A stretch of DNA of 64,000 nt from Candidatus Scalindua sp. (lineage in GTDB: Bacteria > Planctomycetota > Brocadiia > Brocadiales > Scalinduaceae), in NCBI GenBank assembly GCA_031316155.1, contig JALDRB010000005.1:1-64000 (forward strand), in the 5' to 3' direction. Made by a program: the position numbers and the translations under genes. Under the pieces are notes generated by a model, which worked only from the letters and a program-made list of their open reading frames with translations, was not told where the DNA came from and ran no database searches. Shown here in pieces: positions 1 through 9,878 of this stretch (the first letter of the stretch is position 1; every line of letters begins with the position of its first letter).

Positions 1-119
1 TTATCAGTATTTTATCCTTCAATCAAAATCTCTTACGTTACCATCATGTAAAAAAATTGTACTCTTATTAAAACTTCCGGTAAATCATAGAAACCTGTCA
101 TCAATCTCTCTTAACAGAA

Positions 120-230
120 CTAACGCACAACCTCAAAAATTACTACTATTAAGACCAAACCAGCCAGCATAATATCTATGAGAGACAACCTCTCCTTATT
201 CATTAACAACTCTATTTTCGATTTATTCAT
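120..230 (-). CDS. Possible 36-residue single-pass membrane peptide
   Basis: A short open frame begins with ATG at 230 and ends with TAG at 120-122. It encodes a basic, polar N-terminus followed by one hydrophobic stretch (IDIMLAGLVLIVVIFEVV) that could be a transmembrane helix. Only a weak purine-rich stretch precedes the start. Its position just upstream of other small minus-strand genes is compatible with a real small protein, but there is no family match, so this stays tentative. Nothing else was seen in the first 385 bases. Confidence 0.3.
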   Translation of the reverse strand: MNKSKIELLMNKERLSLIDIMLAGLVLIVVIFEVVR

Positions 231-385
231 TTTTAATTATCCCTTTCACGACCATTGTTTTGTAATAACCACTATTTCCTCCCTGACCGGCAGTCAGCCC
301 GATGGTCAGGCGCCTCTGTTTACTCCTGAATTCAACTTTTAACGTTTCAGAGCACTCACCTGAATATTTCTGCACACTCCGTTAC

Positions 386-619
386 TTACGGAAATACCAA
401 ACTTAAATAATTGTAGTTAACCTTACCTTGTCTTTCATTAATCAGGTCACATTTCATGCATATACGATTGTGAAAGCCCTTACTGGGAAATTTTTTTCCA
501 CATCTTAAACATGACCTCTTCGTATGGCATCTGTTCACCTTTGTTGTAAAATAATCGGATTTGTACTCTTTCTCTTTTTTTTCGCCATTCGTCTTTAAAC
601 GGTTACAACTGTTTCTCAT
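386..619 (-). CDS. Small zinc-ribbon-like protein
   Basis: A 77-residue basic protein. Its centre holds a pair of CxxC motifs (CLRCGKKF and CMKCDLINER) separated by about 15 residues, which is a typical four-cysteine zinc-binding knuckle. The ATG is preceded at a good distance by an AGGAAA ribosome-binding site. The N-terminal third is lysine-rich. Small proteins with this layout are often nucleic-acid-binding or regulatory, but no specific function can be assigned. It lies on the same strand as the receiver protein and sigma-54 activator at 675-3846, so it may belong to the same regulatory neighbourhood. Confidence 0.55.
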   Translation of the reverse strand: MRNSCNRLKTNGEKKEKEYKSDYFTTKVNRCHTKRSCLRCGKKFPSKGFHNRICMKCDLINERQGKVNYNYLSLVFP

Positions 620-674
620 CTATCATTTCCTCATGAAAAGCAGAATTAGCCTCTCTGGTAATTCTGGTTCACTG

Positions 675-1067
675 TTACATGTTTATAATTTCATTATAAT
701 ATAACGACTCGGGTTCATCTGTGAGCAACTCTTCTATGGTACTCTTCAATTCACTTAAATCCGGAGTTTTTACAAGATGTGCATCTACGGCCCATGAAAT
801 AAATTTACCCCTCTTATCACTATAAGCAGTGTGAACAATAATCGGATCTCTTCTGTTTTTACCTATAATCCTGCCTATTGCTTCAAGATCTCCCACCTGC
901 AGGTTGTTTGTGTCCATTAAGATTATATCAGGATGCAGATCCTGAGCTTTATCCAAGGCTTCCCTGCCGTTCGCTGCGGTTATGACTTCATAGCCTTCGA
1001 AGCCGAATTCTTGCTCATAACGTAAAAGCCGATTCTTATCGTCATCAATGCATAGTAGTGTAGTCAT
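675..1067 (-). CDS. Single-domain response regulator (receiver)
   Basis: A stand-alone CheY-like receiver domain of about 130 residues. It has the acidic cluster in LLCIDDD, the phospho-acceptor aspartate in IILMDTNN, the conserved threonine in HTAYSD and the lysine in LVKTPDLSEL. The start was placed at the internal ATG (1067) because GGAGT lies eight bases upstream; the frame stays open for 18 more codons but has no better signal there. No output domain follows, so it probably passes phosphate or protein contacts to a partner such as the PAS/sigma-54 activator next door. That partnership is inference from proximity only. Confidence 0.8.
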   Translation of the reverse strand: MTTLLCIDDDKNRLLRYEQEFGFEGYEVITAANGREALDKAQDLHPDIILMDTNNLQVGDLEAIGRIIGKNRRDPIIVHTAYSDKRGKFISWAVDAHLVKTPDLSELKSTIEELLTDEPESLYYNEIINM

Positions 1068-1547
1068 GTTTACGGACTCCTTTCTATTGATTCTACCTGA
1101 ATGGTCCTGCCAGTTTATCAATTTATCGCGTTCTTCCCTGAACTCTCTTTTTCCTATAAAACGCGAACTCTCCCGGTACTATTAGTACGGAAATGGTATA
1201 AGTAACAAATCATATACCAAAGAAGACTTGTTTCTGAAATTAGAATCATTATCAGAAAAAGAGTGCGCGGTAACTTTAAATTGAATGGGAAACTTGATCG
1301 TATTGAGGAAATATGAGTTGTATGGAATGGAAAAGGTGTAACTTTCCTAACTATTTATCCATGAATATTTTAAAGAATCTAAAATGTCAACAGACAAAGG
1401 TGATTAAGCGGGATGAGAAGGGTTCTGAGGGGCTATAGCAAAAGTAAAAGCCTAGCCCTGAAAAGTGTCAGGGGACAGGTAAATCATGTTACTATTACTC
1501 CGGTTTTTCAACTTAAATATACTACAGATGGAAAGAGAGTGTAGCCT

Positions 1548-1590
1548 GCTACACTCATGTTAATGGCTACACTCATGTTAATGGCTACAC
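1548..1590. repeat. 18-bp tandem repeat, 2.4 copies
   Basis: The unit gctacactcatgttaatg (18 bp) occurs twice without a mismatch at 1548-1565 and 1566-1583, followed by a partial third copy to 1590. It sits just beyond the 3' end of the sigma-54 activator at 1639-3846, in the gap before the receiver gene. It does not form an evident hairpin. Confidence 0.8.
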
Positions 1591-1638
1591 TTGTCTACAA
1601 CCCTCTCGAAAGGAGTTAGCCTGTTATCTTCTGTATTA

Positions 1639-3846
1639 TTACTCTTTTATAGAGTACTTTTTCATCATTTTGTAAATTGTCACCCGGTGTACACCAAGCA
1701 AACGTGCTGCTTTGGCCTTATTCCAGCCACTTTTTTCTAATGCTTTGATGATTTGATTCCGATCGTTTCTCTTGTCCGTTTCTTCACTTCGTCTGTCACG
1801 AACTCTCATGTTTTTAAAATCGGATGGTAAATTATCGATAGTGATTACAGATGTGTCACAAGTGATAAAGGCATATTCCATGGTATTATAGAGTTGCCTT
1901 ATATTACCCGGCCATTGGTAGTCCATAAATCTCTTTAAAACAGTTGTGGACAAAGATTCAATGTTTTTGTGTAACCTCATATTAAGTTTTTTTATAAAAT
2001 ACTCTACCAAAAGTGGAATGTCTTCACTTCTCTCCCTGAGAGGTGGCATAGTAATTTCCACTACTTTTAATCTGTGATACAAATCTTCCCTGAATTTCCC
2101 CTGACTAACTTTTCTTCGAAGATCCTGATTCGTAGCTGCTATGACCCTGACATCTGCTTTAAGGGTAGTCGAATCTCCAAGGCGTTCAAAGACTTTCTCC
2201 TCAAGGACTCTCAATAAACGCAATTGCATCATGTGGGTTATATCTCCTATTTCATCAAGAAAGAGAGTACCCCCTTCAGCCATTTGAAACCTTCCTACTC
2301 TATCGCTTAAAGCGCCGGTAAAAGCACCCTTGACATGACCAAAGAGCTCACTCTCCAGCAGACTATCAGACAGAGAGGAACAACTTACCACTACAAAAGG
2401 TTTTTTTTTGCTCCCCTTTTGATGGTAGTGCAATGCTTCAGCTGCCAACCCCTTTCCTGTACCGTTTTCACCCGTAATCAACACCGTTGTTGGTGTTTCT
2501 GACAAAATCTCAATCAGAGAGAAAACCTTGCGTAAACCATCACTTTTGCCTATGATATTATGTAATTGTTGACGCTCCCGCAAATTGGCCTCAAGTACCG
2601 CAAGCCGGGTTTCATCTCTCACAACTATGATACAACCCTTAAATTTTCCCTGGATGTCAGAGATCGGGGATGTGGCTACACTAACCAGGCAACTGGAACA
2701 TTCAAAGCGGCTTCTTTCAGCAGGAAGTTTTGTATTTAGTGTCTCAAGAAGGGCTTGCAAACATTCACCCTCACATTTTTTTGTGAGTGTTTCAAACTTT
2801 TCACCTCTGGCTTTATTAATATCAGGTAAGCCACAAATCCTTCTCGCTGAGTTATTGAGTTCTACTACTCTTTGTTCACTATCTAACAGAATAATGCCAT
2901 CCTTAATATTCTTAAAGATTGCCTCAAGGTTTTCTTTAAATTCCTGGACTTCTTTAAGTGTCCTCTTAATTTTATTCTCAGCTAGCTTTCGTTCGGTGAT
3001 ATCCTTCCCATAAACATTAACATAGTTTGTTCCTGTTATTGGTGTAATCAAGAGAGAGAAGACTCTAAAATTTGATGTAATTTCTGTTTCTTTCGTTATT
3101 TGAGATTCGTAACTGCTGTTGAAGGTTTGCTTCAAGTTATCCGGTATTCGTTCTCCAACTCTAATACTCCAATCTTTTAACAAGTGCCGGCTGCTGTCAT
3201 TGGCATAAATGATAATTCCGTCATTGCGTATACGAAATACAGGACTAGGGTTTTCAGAAGGAAATTTTGATACACTCGTTACTTCTTCTTCTGCTAGTTT
3301 TCGCTCGGTGATATCAGTTAATACTGCTCTCCATTGTCTGGATATATCGTCTGCAACATGTACTTCAGCACATTCAAGTTGTGCATGAAAGACTGTACCA
3401 TCTTTTTTAACCATCTTTAATTCACATGCCTTGGTTTCTTTCCCGTCATAAACACTTCTTCTGTAATGATAGAATTTATCTTGATCTTCACTAACAATGA
3501 ATTTTGATACAGGCTCTTTTATTAAAAAATTCCGTTCTATTCCCAGAATTGCAGCGCCTGTTAGATTGGCTTCCAGGATCGATCCTTTTTCGCTGATGGT
3601 AAAATATCCAACCGGTGCATGGTCATAGAGGAAAGTATACCTGTCTCTTGATCTCTCAATTTCCATCTGGGCATTACGAAGCTCCTCATTCTGCATATCC
3701 AGCTCTATCTGGTGCACCTGAAGCTCATGTGCCAGCTTCCGAACTTCTTCATCTGAAAGTTTCTCTAATGGTATAGATTCAGGTCCGAGTCTTTTTTTTG
3801 CCTCTTTTCTGAGATCAGAAAACCCTTTCTTGTCATCTTTTTTCAT
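1639..3846 (-). CDS. PAS-PAS-PAS sigma-54-dependent transcriptional activator
   Basis: A 735-residue enhancer-binding protein. An N-terminal coiled coil (about 25-70, with HELQVHQIELDMQNEELR) is followed by three PAS-type sensor segments (about 70-185, 195-290 and 305-425). An AAA+ domain follows from about 435 to 660, with Walker A GENGTGKG near 459, the sigma-54-contact loop GAFTGA near 507 and Walker B LFLDEIGD. A Fis-type helix-turn-helix occupies the last 45 residues (KAKAARLLGVHRVTIYKMMK). It should activate RpoN promoters in response to a ligand or redox cue sensed by PAS. No receiver domain is present. The ATG is preceded by a CTGGGG-type site. The target genes cannot be told from the sequence. 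Confidence 0.92.
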   Translation of the reverse strand: MKKDDKKGFSDLRKEAKKRLGPESIPLEKLSDEEVRKLAHELQVHQIELDMQNEELRNAQMEIERSRDRYTFLYDHAPVGYFTISEKGSILEANLTGAAILGIERNFLIKEPVSKFIVSEDQDKFYHYRRSVYDGKETKACELKMVKKDGTVFHAQLECAEVHVADDISRQWRAVLTDITERKLAEEEVTSVSKFPSENPSPVFRIRNDGIIIYANDSSRHLLKDWSIRVGERIPDNLKQTFNSSYESQITKETEITSNFRVFSLLITPITGTNYVNVYGKDITERKLAENKIKRTLKEVQEFKENLEAIFKNIKDGIILLDSEQRVVELNNSARRICGLPDINKARGEKFETLTKKCEGECLQALLETLNTKLPAERSRFECSSCLVSVATSPISDIQGKFKGCIIVVRDETRLAVLEANLRERQQLHNIIGKSDGLRKVFSLIEILSETPTTVLITGENGTGKGLAAEALHYHQKGSKKKPFVVVSCSSLSDSLLESELFGHVKGAFTGALSDRVGRFQMAEGGTLFLDEIGDITHMMQLRLLRVLEEKVFERLGDSTTLKADVRVIAATNQDLRRKVSQGKFREDLYHRLKVVEITMPPLRERSEDIPLLVEYFIKKLNMRLHKNIESLSTTVLKRFMDYQWPGNIRQLYNTMEYAFITCDTSVITIDNLPSDFKNMRVRDRRSEETDKRNDRNQIIKALEKSGWNKAKAARLLGVHRVTIYKMMKKYSIKE

Positions 3847-4018
3847 TTTTTCCCCAGGATATCATTATTCGGCAGGTAAAAAACGCGTCCACGAGTTAGC
3901 GCATCCTGCGTAACTCTTTCAAAATGGTATTTACTTTATACATCAATTTGGAATCCTTCCCGCAGGTCAGGCTTCTGTGCACGGCATTATCATTGTATGG
4001 CGCATATTGATACCCCTC

Positions 4019-7000
4019 CTACACAACGCTCTCTTTCATCTGTTTCAGTTCAGAAATATCACATTCGGTTGTGGCAACAGAAGTTAGCTTACCACTTTCA
4101 TCCAGCAATTTTGTGATCTTCAGCCATACATTTAAAATCCTCTTATCCTTGGTTTTCCTTTGTGTAAGGAATGATTTGATTATTTTTCCTGACTCAATTT
4201 CTTTCAGTTTTTTTCTATATTCATTCATCTTGTCTTCGGGTACTATTTTGTAGATGTTCATTTTCAATGCCTCATCTTCGCTGTATCCGTACATCACCTC
4301 AGCAGCTCTGTTCCAGGCTGTAATTCTCCCGTCTAAATCATGCACGGTAATGGCATCATTTGAATCTTTCACCACCGTTGCCAGGCGCCTTATACACCTG
4401 AGATTCGTAACATCTGTAAAGGTAATGACCACACCATCAATAATATTTTCCACTGTTCGATAGGGTAAAACACGTACGGAATAGAATATTTTATCACCGG
4501 TTTGAATCTCTGACACTCTTTGAATTAAGGTATTAAGCACTGTTTCTGCATCCTGATAGAGTGTTTCGGAATTGAATTTTGAGGTTATGTCAGAAATAGG
4601 ACGGTTAAGGTCTGACGGAAGCACATTGAATAACTTCGTCATTGACGGGGTAAAACGGACAATACGCAGCTTGGTATCAAGAAAGATTGTGGCAATCTCA
4701 GTGCTTGCAAGGAGGTTATTAAGGTCGTTATTGGCCCGTGAAAGCTCATTTACCTTATTCTGGAGTTCCGAGTTTACCGTCTCAAGCTCCTCATTGGTAG
4801 ACTGCTGCTCCTCCTTGGAGGTCTCCAGCTCCTCATTGGTACTCTGGAGCTCCTCGTTGGTAGACTGCATCTCTTCATTGGTTGACTGCAGCTCCTCGTT
4901 TGATGTTTCCAGTTCTTCAATAGTGGCCTGTAAATACTCCTTAGCAGACTTCAGCTCAAGTTTGAGATTTGTTATGTGCGGGTCTTCTTTCCTGCTTTTA
5001 ACAGAGATATTTTTCCTCTTCACGGCCACTTCAGGCGGCTCCTTTTCCTCAAATATAATCATGATCAGGTTTTCCGACTCTTTTCCGGCTGAGAACGGCT
5101 TGACAGTCACATCAACGGTCAGAAATATACCATTATCCCTTATCTTTATCCCACTGCTGACTACCGTCTCTCTCTTCTTCCTCAGCTTATGGAGAATGAC
5201 CGTCAGTTTATAGCGCAGGTCTTCGTGTACCATCTTCTGGATATTAAACTCCGGCACACCCACTGGCATCCGCAGATACTTGTGTATCTTACCGTTAACA
5301 TAGAGGATCTCGTGTTTGTCATTGATAAGGACAAATGGCGGTGCGTATTCATTCAGGATCTCCCTTTCCGCCATTTTATAGATATTTGTCACTTTCGGAT
5401 ATTTCCTTGTTTCCCCTTCCTGCATATTTTTGAACATTTCACTATCTTTTGTAAAGGTATCTCCCTGATCCTTTTTTACATCCACTCCCAGTCGTCTATA
5501 AATTTTCCACTTTGAATTTTCTGTTGTAAAGAGATCTGAAAATTCTCCGATGGTCTCGGAGGAGCCCAGAAAGAGATATCCACCCTTATTCAGTGTATAA
5601 TGAAAGATCGGCACTATCCTTTTCTGCAGCACTCTGTCCATATAGATCAGGACGTTTCTGCATGAGACCAAGTCAAGCCTCGAAAATGGAGGGTCCTTTA
5701 TTAGGCTCTGGGTGGCAAAGACCAGCATCTCACGGATCTGCTTTTTTATCTTATAGGTACTGTCCTCTTTTATAAAAAAACGTTTCAGTCTCTTCCTGGA
5801 TATATCTGCCGCAATACTTTCCGGATAAACAGCTGCGCGCGCATACTCTATTGAGTCCTCGTCTATATCTGTACCGAATATCTGAATCGTAAAGTGCTTT
5901 TGTGATTTTTCCAATAATTCCGCAAAGATCATGGCTATGGAATATGCCTCTTCACCGGTGGCACACCCGGGGACCCATATGCGTATCGTATCACTCTTCT
6001 TTTTCTTTATAATTTCAGATATCACCTCTTTTGCCAGAATATCAAACGCTTCATGATCTCTGAAGAAATTTGTTACCCCTATGAGGAGGTCTTTGTAAAG
6101 GGTTTTCACTTCTGAAGGGCTTTCCCGGATATAATCAAGATAGTGAGATATCTTGTCTATCTGGTGTATGGCCATCCGCCTTTCAATCCTCCTTCTGATC
6201 GTATTTTGTTTATAATTGGAGAAATCCTGCCCTGTCATGCTGCGGATATGAATGAGTATTTTTGCCACACTGTTTATATAGTTCTGTTCGGTTGTACCAT
6301 CTCCCGTCTCTACCTGAATGCTAAAGGGGTGCTTCAGGTATTTGGCAATCGCATACGGCATCTTCTCCACAGGCAGGACATAATCGACAAGGCCGGTATT
6401 AATGGCGCTTCTTGGCATGGAGTTATATTTTGCCTGGCCTTCATCCTGTACCATGGCCATTCCACCCTCACCTTTGATTGCCTTCAGCCCCAGAGTGCCA
6501 TCCGTCCCGGTACCGGAGAGAACAATACAGATTGCCTTTATGCACCGTTCCTCGGAAAGGGAACGGAAAAAATAATCAATGGGCAGTCTGACAGCATGGG
6601 ACTTGAGGGGTTTCACCAGCTGGAAGGTCCGGTTTATAACCGCAACATCCATATCGGGAGGATTGAGATAGACGCAGTTCGGCTCAATCGTCATCCCGTC
6701 CTCTATATCAAGTATCTTCATCCTGGTATATTTCTTCAGAAGAGAGCCCATGATACTCTTGTAATTGGGAGCGAGGTGCTGGACAATGACAATGGCCATA
6801 TCTGATTCAGGAGGCATATTTACAAAGAATCCCTCAAGCGCCTCAAGCCCACCGGCAGATGCTCCTATGCCGATAACCGGTATCAGGTTGTTGTTTTCCT
6901 TCTTCTTATCTGTTAGTACAGCCTTAACGGCTTTTTCCCCAACGGCGGGTTTCTTTGCAGTCGCTCCCTTTTTTGGTGCTCTCTTCTTAACCTCCGATCT

Positions 7001-7135
7001 GACACCGGTTTTCCCCGTCTTCGTGGATTTTACGGAGGCCTTTTTCTTCCCGGATGAATCGGTTTTTTGGGGCGGGACTCTCGTTTTGTTTGAAGTCACT
7101 TTCTTCTTCGACATGAGTAATATTTTTTTGTCCAT
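4019..7135 (-). CDS. CheB-CheR-PAS chemotaxis-type fusion protein
   Basis: A large fusion of methylesterase, methyltransferase and sensor modules. A lysine-rich, histone-tail-like N-terminus of about 75 residues precedes the CheB domain, which has catalytic serine in GASAGG, histidine in VQHLAP and aspartate in GTGTDG. The CheR domain follows (NTIRRRIERRM; SAM-binding VPGCATGEEAYS). Next come a long coiled coil of repeated EELxSTNEE heptads and two PAS-like segments at the C-terminus. No CheA, CheW or receptor genes are nearby, so it may act in a non-motility pathway. Start choice is uncertain: the frame is open from a TTG at 7171, ATG at 7135 is used here, and another ATG lies at 7114; none has a convincing ribosome-binding site. 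Confidence 0.9.
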   Translation of the reverse strand: MDKKILLMSKKKVTSNKTRVPPQKTDSSGKKKASVKSTKTGKTGVRSEVKKRAPKKGATAKKPAVGEKAVKAVLTDKKKENNNLIPVIGIGASAGGLEALEGFFVNMPPESDMAIVIVQHLAPNYKSIMGSLLKKYTRMKILDIEDGMTIEPNCVYLNPPDMDVAVINRTFQLVKPLKSHAVRLPIDYFFRSLSEERCIKAICIVLSGTGTDGTLGLKAIKGEGGMAMVQDEGQAKYNSMPRSAINTGLVDYVLPVEKMPYAIAKYLKHPFSIQVETGDGTTEQNYINSVAKILIHIRSMTGQDFSNYKQNTIRRRIERRMAIHQIDKISHYLDYIRESPSEVKTLYKDLLIGVTNFFRDHEAFDILAKEVISEIIKKKKSDTIRIWVPGCATGEEAYSIAMIFAELLEKSQKHFTIQIFGTDIDEDSIEYARAAVYPESIAADISRKRLKRFFIKEDSTYKIKKQIREMLVFATQSLIKDPPFSRLDLVSCRNVLIYMDRVLQKRIVPIFHYTLNKGGYLFLGSSETIGEFSDLFTTENSKWKIYRRLGVDVKKDQGDTFTKDSEMFKNMQEGETRKYPKVTNIYKMAEREILNEYAPPFVLINDKHEILYVNGKIHKYLRMPVGVPEFNIQKMVHEDLRYKLTVILHKLRKKRETVVSSGIKIRDNGIFLTVDVTVKPFSAGKESENLIMIIFEEKEPPEVAVKRKNISVKSRKEDPHITNLKLELKSAKEYLQATIEELETSNEELQSTNEEMQSTNEELQSTNEELETSKEEQQSTNEELETVNSELQNKVNELSRANNDLNNLLASTEIATIFLDTKLRIVRFTPSMTKLFNVLPSDLNRPISDITSKFNSETLYQDAETVLNTLIQRVSEIQTGDKIFYSVRVLPYRTVENIIDGVVITFTDVTNLRCIRRLATVVKDSNDAITVHDLDGRITAWNRAAEVMYGYSEDEALKMNIYKIVPEDKMNEYRKKLKEIESGKIIKSFLTQRKTKDKRILNVWLKITKLLDESGKLTSVATTECDISELKQMKESVV

Positions 7136-7199
7136 TCCCTGTTCAAGAAATACAGGAACAAGTTTTGGCAAAATATTTCTTAACGTTTTTTTTGTTGAT

Positions 7200-7710
7200 A
7201 GTTAAATGTTGTCAATTTTCTTCTTAATCCATTTTGGATCACGCCCACCATAAATTACGGCGAAAACAGTAACTTTAATATTTTTCATTTTTCCTGCTTA
7301 TACTCAATTTTGCTTTTAACATAAATATGGACATGTTACTATAGTTAAATGTTTATAATTTTTCAATCATTATCATCATTTATCATCGTTTATTTAGTAT
7401 GAAAACAAAACATAACAGTACACGGTCAGGATCAAAATAAGATTTACAATAAGATATTTTTTATTCATAATTCATAATTTACAATTTATCAGTACACCTG
7501 GAAGTTATAATGATACAGGAATAAAACTCATTTTTTCTTGGGTAAAACAGAAGCAAGTCAGTTTTACATCATTCGTACAAAAGAATAAAGTTTTTCATAT
7601 GATAATTTTTTTTGTTTTGAAAACCCCTGAATCTATGTTACAAAACTATCTTGCTTCTTAAATCTCAAAAAGTGAACAAACTTTCGTTTACTTTCCTGAT
7701 GGGTTTATGT
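7200..7710. other. AT-rich intergenic region between divergent genes
   Basis: About 500 bases of very AT-rich sequence separate the minus-strand CheB/CheR gene from the plus-strand Rnf/Nqr operon. It must hold both promoters. It contains short imperfect direct repeats around cataattcataatttac, but no confident -35/-10 pair, hairpin or small gene was found. Confidence 0.5.
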
Positions 7711-8787
7711 ATGGCTAAAACTGACAAAGATAAAAAAGTCTATAAAAACGGTTTCAATCTTTTTGAAGCTTATCCGATACAGTTTTCAGAAAAGGTAGAA
7801 ACGGTACCATACGATGAACCTGCGGAAGCTTTCAACTTCCCCTTTCCAGATAAGAACATTGCTCATATCATGGTAAATCTCTGTCCAACCGAACCATGGG
7901 CGCTACCTCACGTAAGGATTACAGAGAATAACCCCCGGGAATTCTTTTCCAAACTGGACAGGGTACGAACCAGATACTTTGGTGGTTCACATTGCCATGC
8001 CGTCATTAGTTCCCATGAAATAGATCTTATCAAAGAGGTGAAAGAGTTCACATGGCATGGTGATTGGCTGCACACATACCTCTTAGACCCCATATATCCT
8101 CATGATGCTCCTGTCCTCTTATTGAAAAAAATTCTCGGGTTACACCTGGCCTATGGTCAGGATACCAGAGAAACAGGAGTACTGATATTAGAGCCCCAGG
8201 CTGTTGCTGAAATTTTCGAACACTACATTCGGGGAAACGAATGCAGTACCCGTCTCATACCTCTATCCGGGACAGGTTTGGGTGAAAATAAGATTCTCAA
8301 GGTTAAACCGGGTACTCCCATTCAAGCGATACTGGATGGAAATGTCAGGGAAAATATCACCTGCCGTGTGTTTGTTGACGGGCCGTTGAACGGTTCTGAA
8401 GTGAAAGATATGAGACAGAGGATTGGATGGACTACAAAAAACATTGTAATACTCGAGGAAAGAGATTACAAGACGCCATTTTCCTTTTTCAGGCTTAACG
8501 AGTTGGTTTTTACGACAAGCCTTATGGGTGAATTGAGGCGTTGCGTCTACTGTAATCATTGTGATGACATGTGCCCGGTCAACCTGGAGCCAGCCCTTTA
8601 CTGGCAATGTCATACACGAGGAGAGAAACAGAGAGCACGCCTTTACGGCTTAGAAAAATGCATAGAGTGCGGACTCTGCAGTTTTATATGCCCTTCAAAG
8701 CTGGAGCTTCTTCAGATAATCAAGGAGTGTAAACTGGCGGACAGCGGGAGCAGATTGAAAGATGAAACAGATTATAAAAAAATTTGA
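7711..8787 (+). CDS. rnfC: RnfC/NqrA-like subunit with two 4Fe-4S clusters
   Basis: First gene of a five-gene Rnf/Nqr-type pump operon. The central part resembles the RnfC/NqrA core (GVLILEPQAVAEIFEHYIRG, then a GTP-IQAILDG segment). The last 90 residues carry two ferredoxin motifs, CVYCNHCDDMCP and CIECGLCSFICP, which NqrA lacks but RnfC has. At about 358 residues it is much shorter than classical RnfC and lacks an obvious NADH/FMN-binding glycine-rich region. It probably passes electrons between the NqrF-type subunit and the membrane flavin subunits. The start was set at ATG 7711 (MAKTDKD); the frame is open from a TTG at 7651. It overlaps the next gene by 26 bases. Confidence 0.82.
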   Translation: MAKTDKDKKVYKNGFNLFEAYPIQFSEKVETVPYDEPAEAFNFPFPDKNIAHIMVNLCPTEPWALPHVRITENNPREFFSKLDRVRTRYFGGSHCHAVISSHEIDLIKEVKEFTWHGDWLHTYLLDPIYPHDAPVLLLKKILGLHLAYGQDTRETGVLILEPQAVAEIFEHYIRGNECSTRLIPLSGTGLGENKILKVKPGTPIQAILDGNVRENITCRVFVDGPLNGSEVKDMRQRIGWTTKNIVILEERDYKTPFSFFRLNELVFTTSLMGELRRCVYCNHCDDMCPVNLEPALYWQCHTRGEKQRARLYGLEKCIECGLCSFICPSKLELLQIIKECKLADSGSRLKDETDYKKI

Positions 8788-9865
8788 GCCGATCTTAAAT
8801 AAGAATCTGAACAGGGTCGAATCATTTATTCAGACACGACCCAGGGTAAATTTTCTTTTCGGGGCGCTTTTCGAGGCATTTGATGGTCTTATCAGAAGTT
8901 CAAAGGATACTGCTAAAACACAGCCGTATATTCGAAACCAGATGGATATCAAACAGTTTATGGGTGGAATCCTCGTTGCATTGTTTCTCGGCTGGGTACT
9001 GCCTTCAATATATTTCTTTGGAATTCTCTGCGTTGTTCCCAAGATCATCGTCTCATTTGTTGTTGGTGTGTTTATCGTAGATGTGCTCTGGGTAATCCTT
9101 GCAAAAGAGGAGAGGATTAATGAAGGAGGCTTTGTAACCTGCCTCTTTATACCCGCATTTTTGCCACCCCAGGCGCCTCTCTGGCTGATCGGAGTGGGAG
9201 CGGCCGTCAGCATACTATTCAGGAACATAACCGGAGGGGTTGGAATGAACCTCCTTAACCCCGCCCTGTTTGGTCGTTTACTCTTGACAATCTGTTTCCC
9301 TACCATGGTTGTCACCGGTTGGCAGGAGCCATTCCTGGGCATGCCAACAATTCAATCCTTAACATACGGAGTGGATGCTGTAACGCATGCAACACCCTTA
9401 TTAATTTACAAGGAAACACGTGAAATAACATCGTATATTTCGCTTTTGTTCGGTACAAATACCGGTTCTTTAGGAGAAACGTGCCGGGTAGCGCTTATTA
9501 TAGCCGGAGTATGGTTGTGTAAGAAACGGATTGCAAACTGGAGAATTCCGGTTGCTTATTTAGGAAGTGTATTTATCTTTTCAGCTCTTTTCTTTTATAC
9601 AATCGGAGAAACCATGGCGCCTCCCCTGTTGCAACTTTTGAGCGGTGGCCTCATCTTTGCTGCATTCTTTATGGCAACAGATCCTATTACAACCACTTAC
9701 ACTCAAATTGGCAAATGGATATTCAGTATCGGTTGTGGATTTATTACGGTCATAATAAGAAATTTTACTCCCATACCCGAAGGTGTGATGTACGCCATAT
9801 TATTTATGAATCTTGTTGGAGTTCCCATCCAATCCATTGTACTCAAGATAAAATATAGAGCATAA
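8762..9865 (+). CDS. rnfD: RnfD/NqrB-like membrane flavoprotein
   Basis: A 367-residue polytopic protein with about nine to ten hydrophobic segments, matching the RnfD/NqrB family that carries covalent FMN and forms the core of the ion pump. The likely flavin-attachment motif is DAVTHATPL, with Thr211 as the acceptor and Asp205 at its start; the usual glycine before Ala-Thr is replaced by histidine. Other family landmarks are GMNLLNPALFGRLLL and FFMATDPITT. The gene begins inside the 3' end of the rnfC-like gene, so translation is probably coupled. It is followed after 13 bases by the NqrC/RnfG-like gene. Confidence 0.88.
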   Translation: MKQIIKKFEPILNKNLNRVESFIQTRPRVNFLFGALFEAFDGLIRSSKDTAKTQPYIRNQMDIKQFMGGILVALFLGWVLPSIYFFGILCVVPKIIVSFVVGVFIVDVLWVILAKEERINEGGFVTCLFIPAFLPPQAPLWLIGVGAAVSILFRNITGGVGMNLLNPALFGRLLLTICFPTMVVTGWQEPFLGMPTIQSLTYGVDAVTHATPLLIYKETREITSYISLLFGTNTGSLGETCRVALIIAGVWLCKKRIANWRIPVAYLGSVFIFSALFFYTIGETMAPPLLQLLSGGLIFAAFFMATDPITTTYTQIGKWIFSIGCGFITVIIRNFTPIPEGVMYAILFMNLVGVPIQSIVLKIKYRA

Positions 9866-9878
9866 AAACAGAAAGAAA

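Noticed and set aside
2585..3013. Plus-strand open frame of 142 codons
   Set aside because: Lies wholly inside the sigma-54 activator on the other strand; composition is typical of an antisense shadow.
4572..5213. Plus-strand serine-rich frame of 213 codons
   Set aside because: Antisense of the EELxSTNEE coiled coil of the CheB-CheR fusion; the serine repeats are produced by that pattern.
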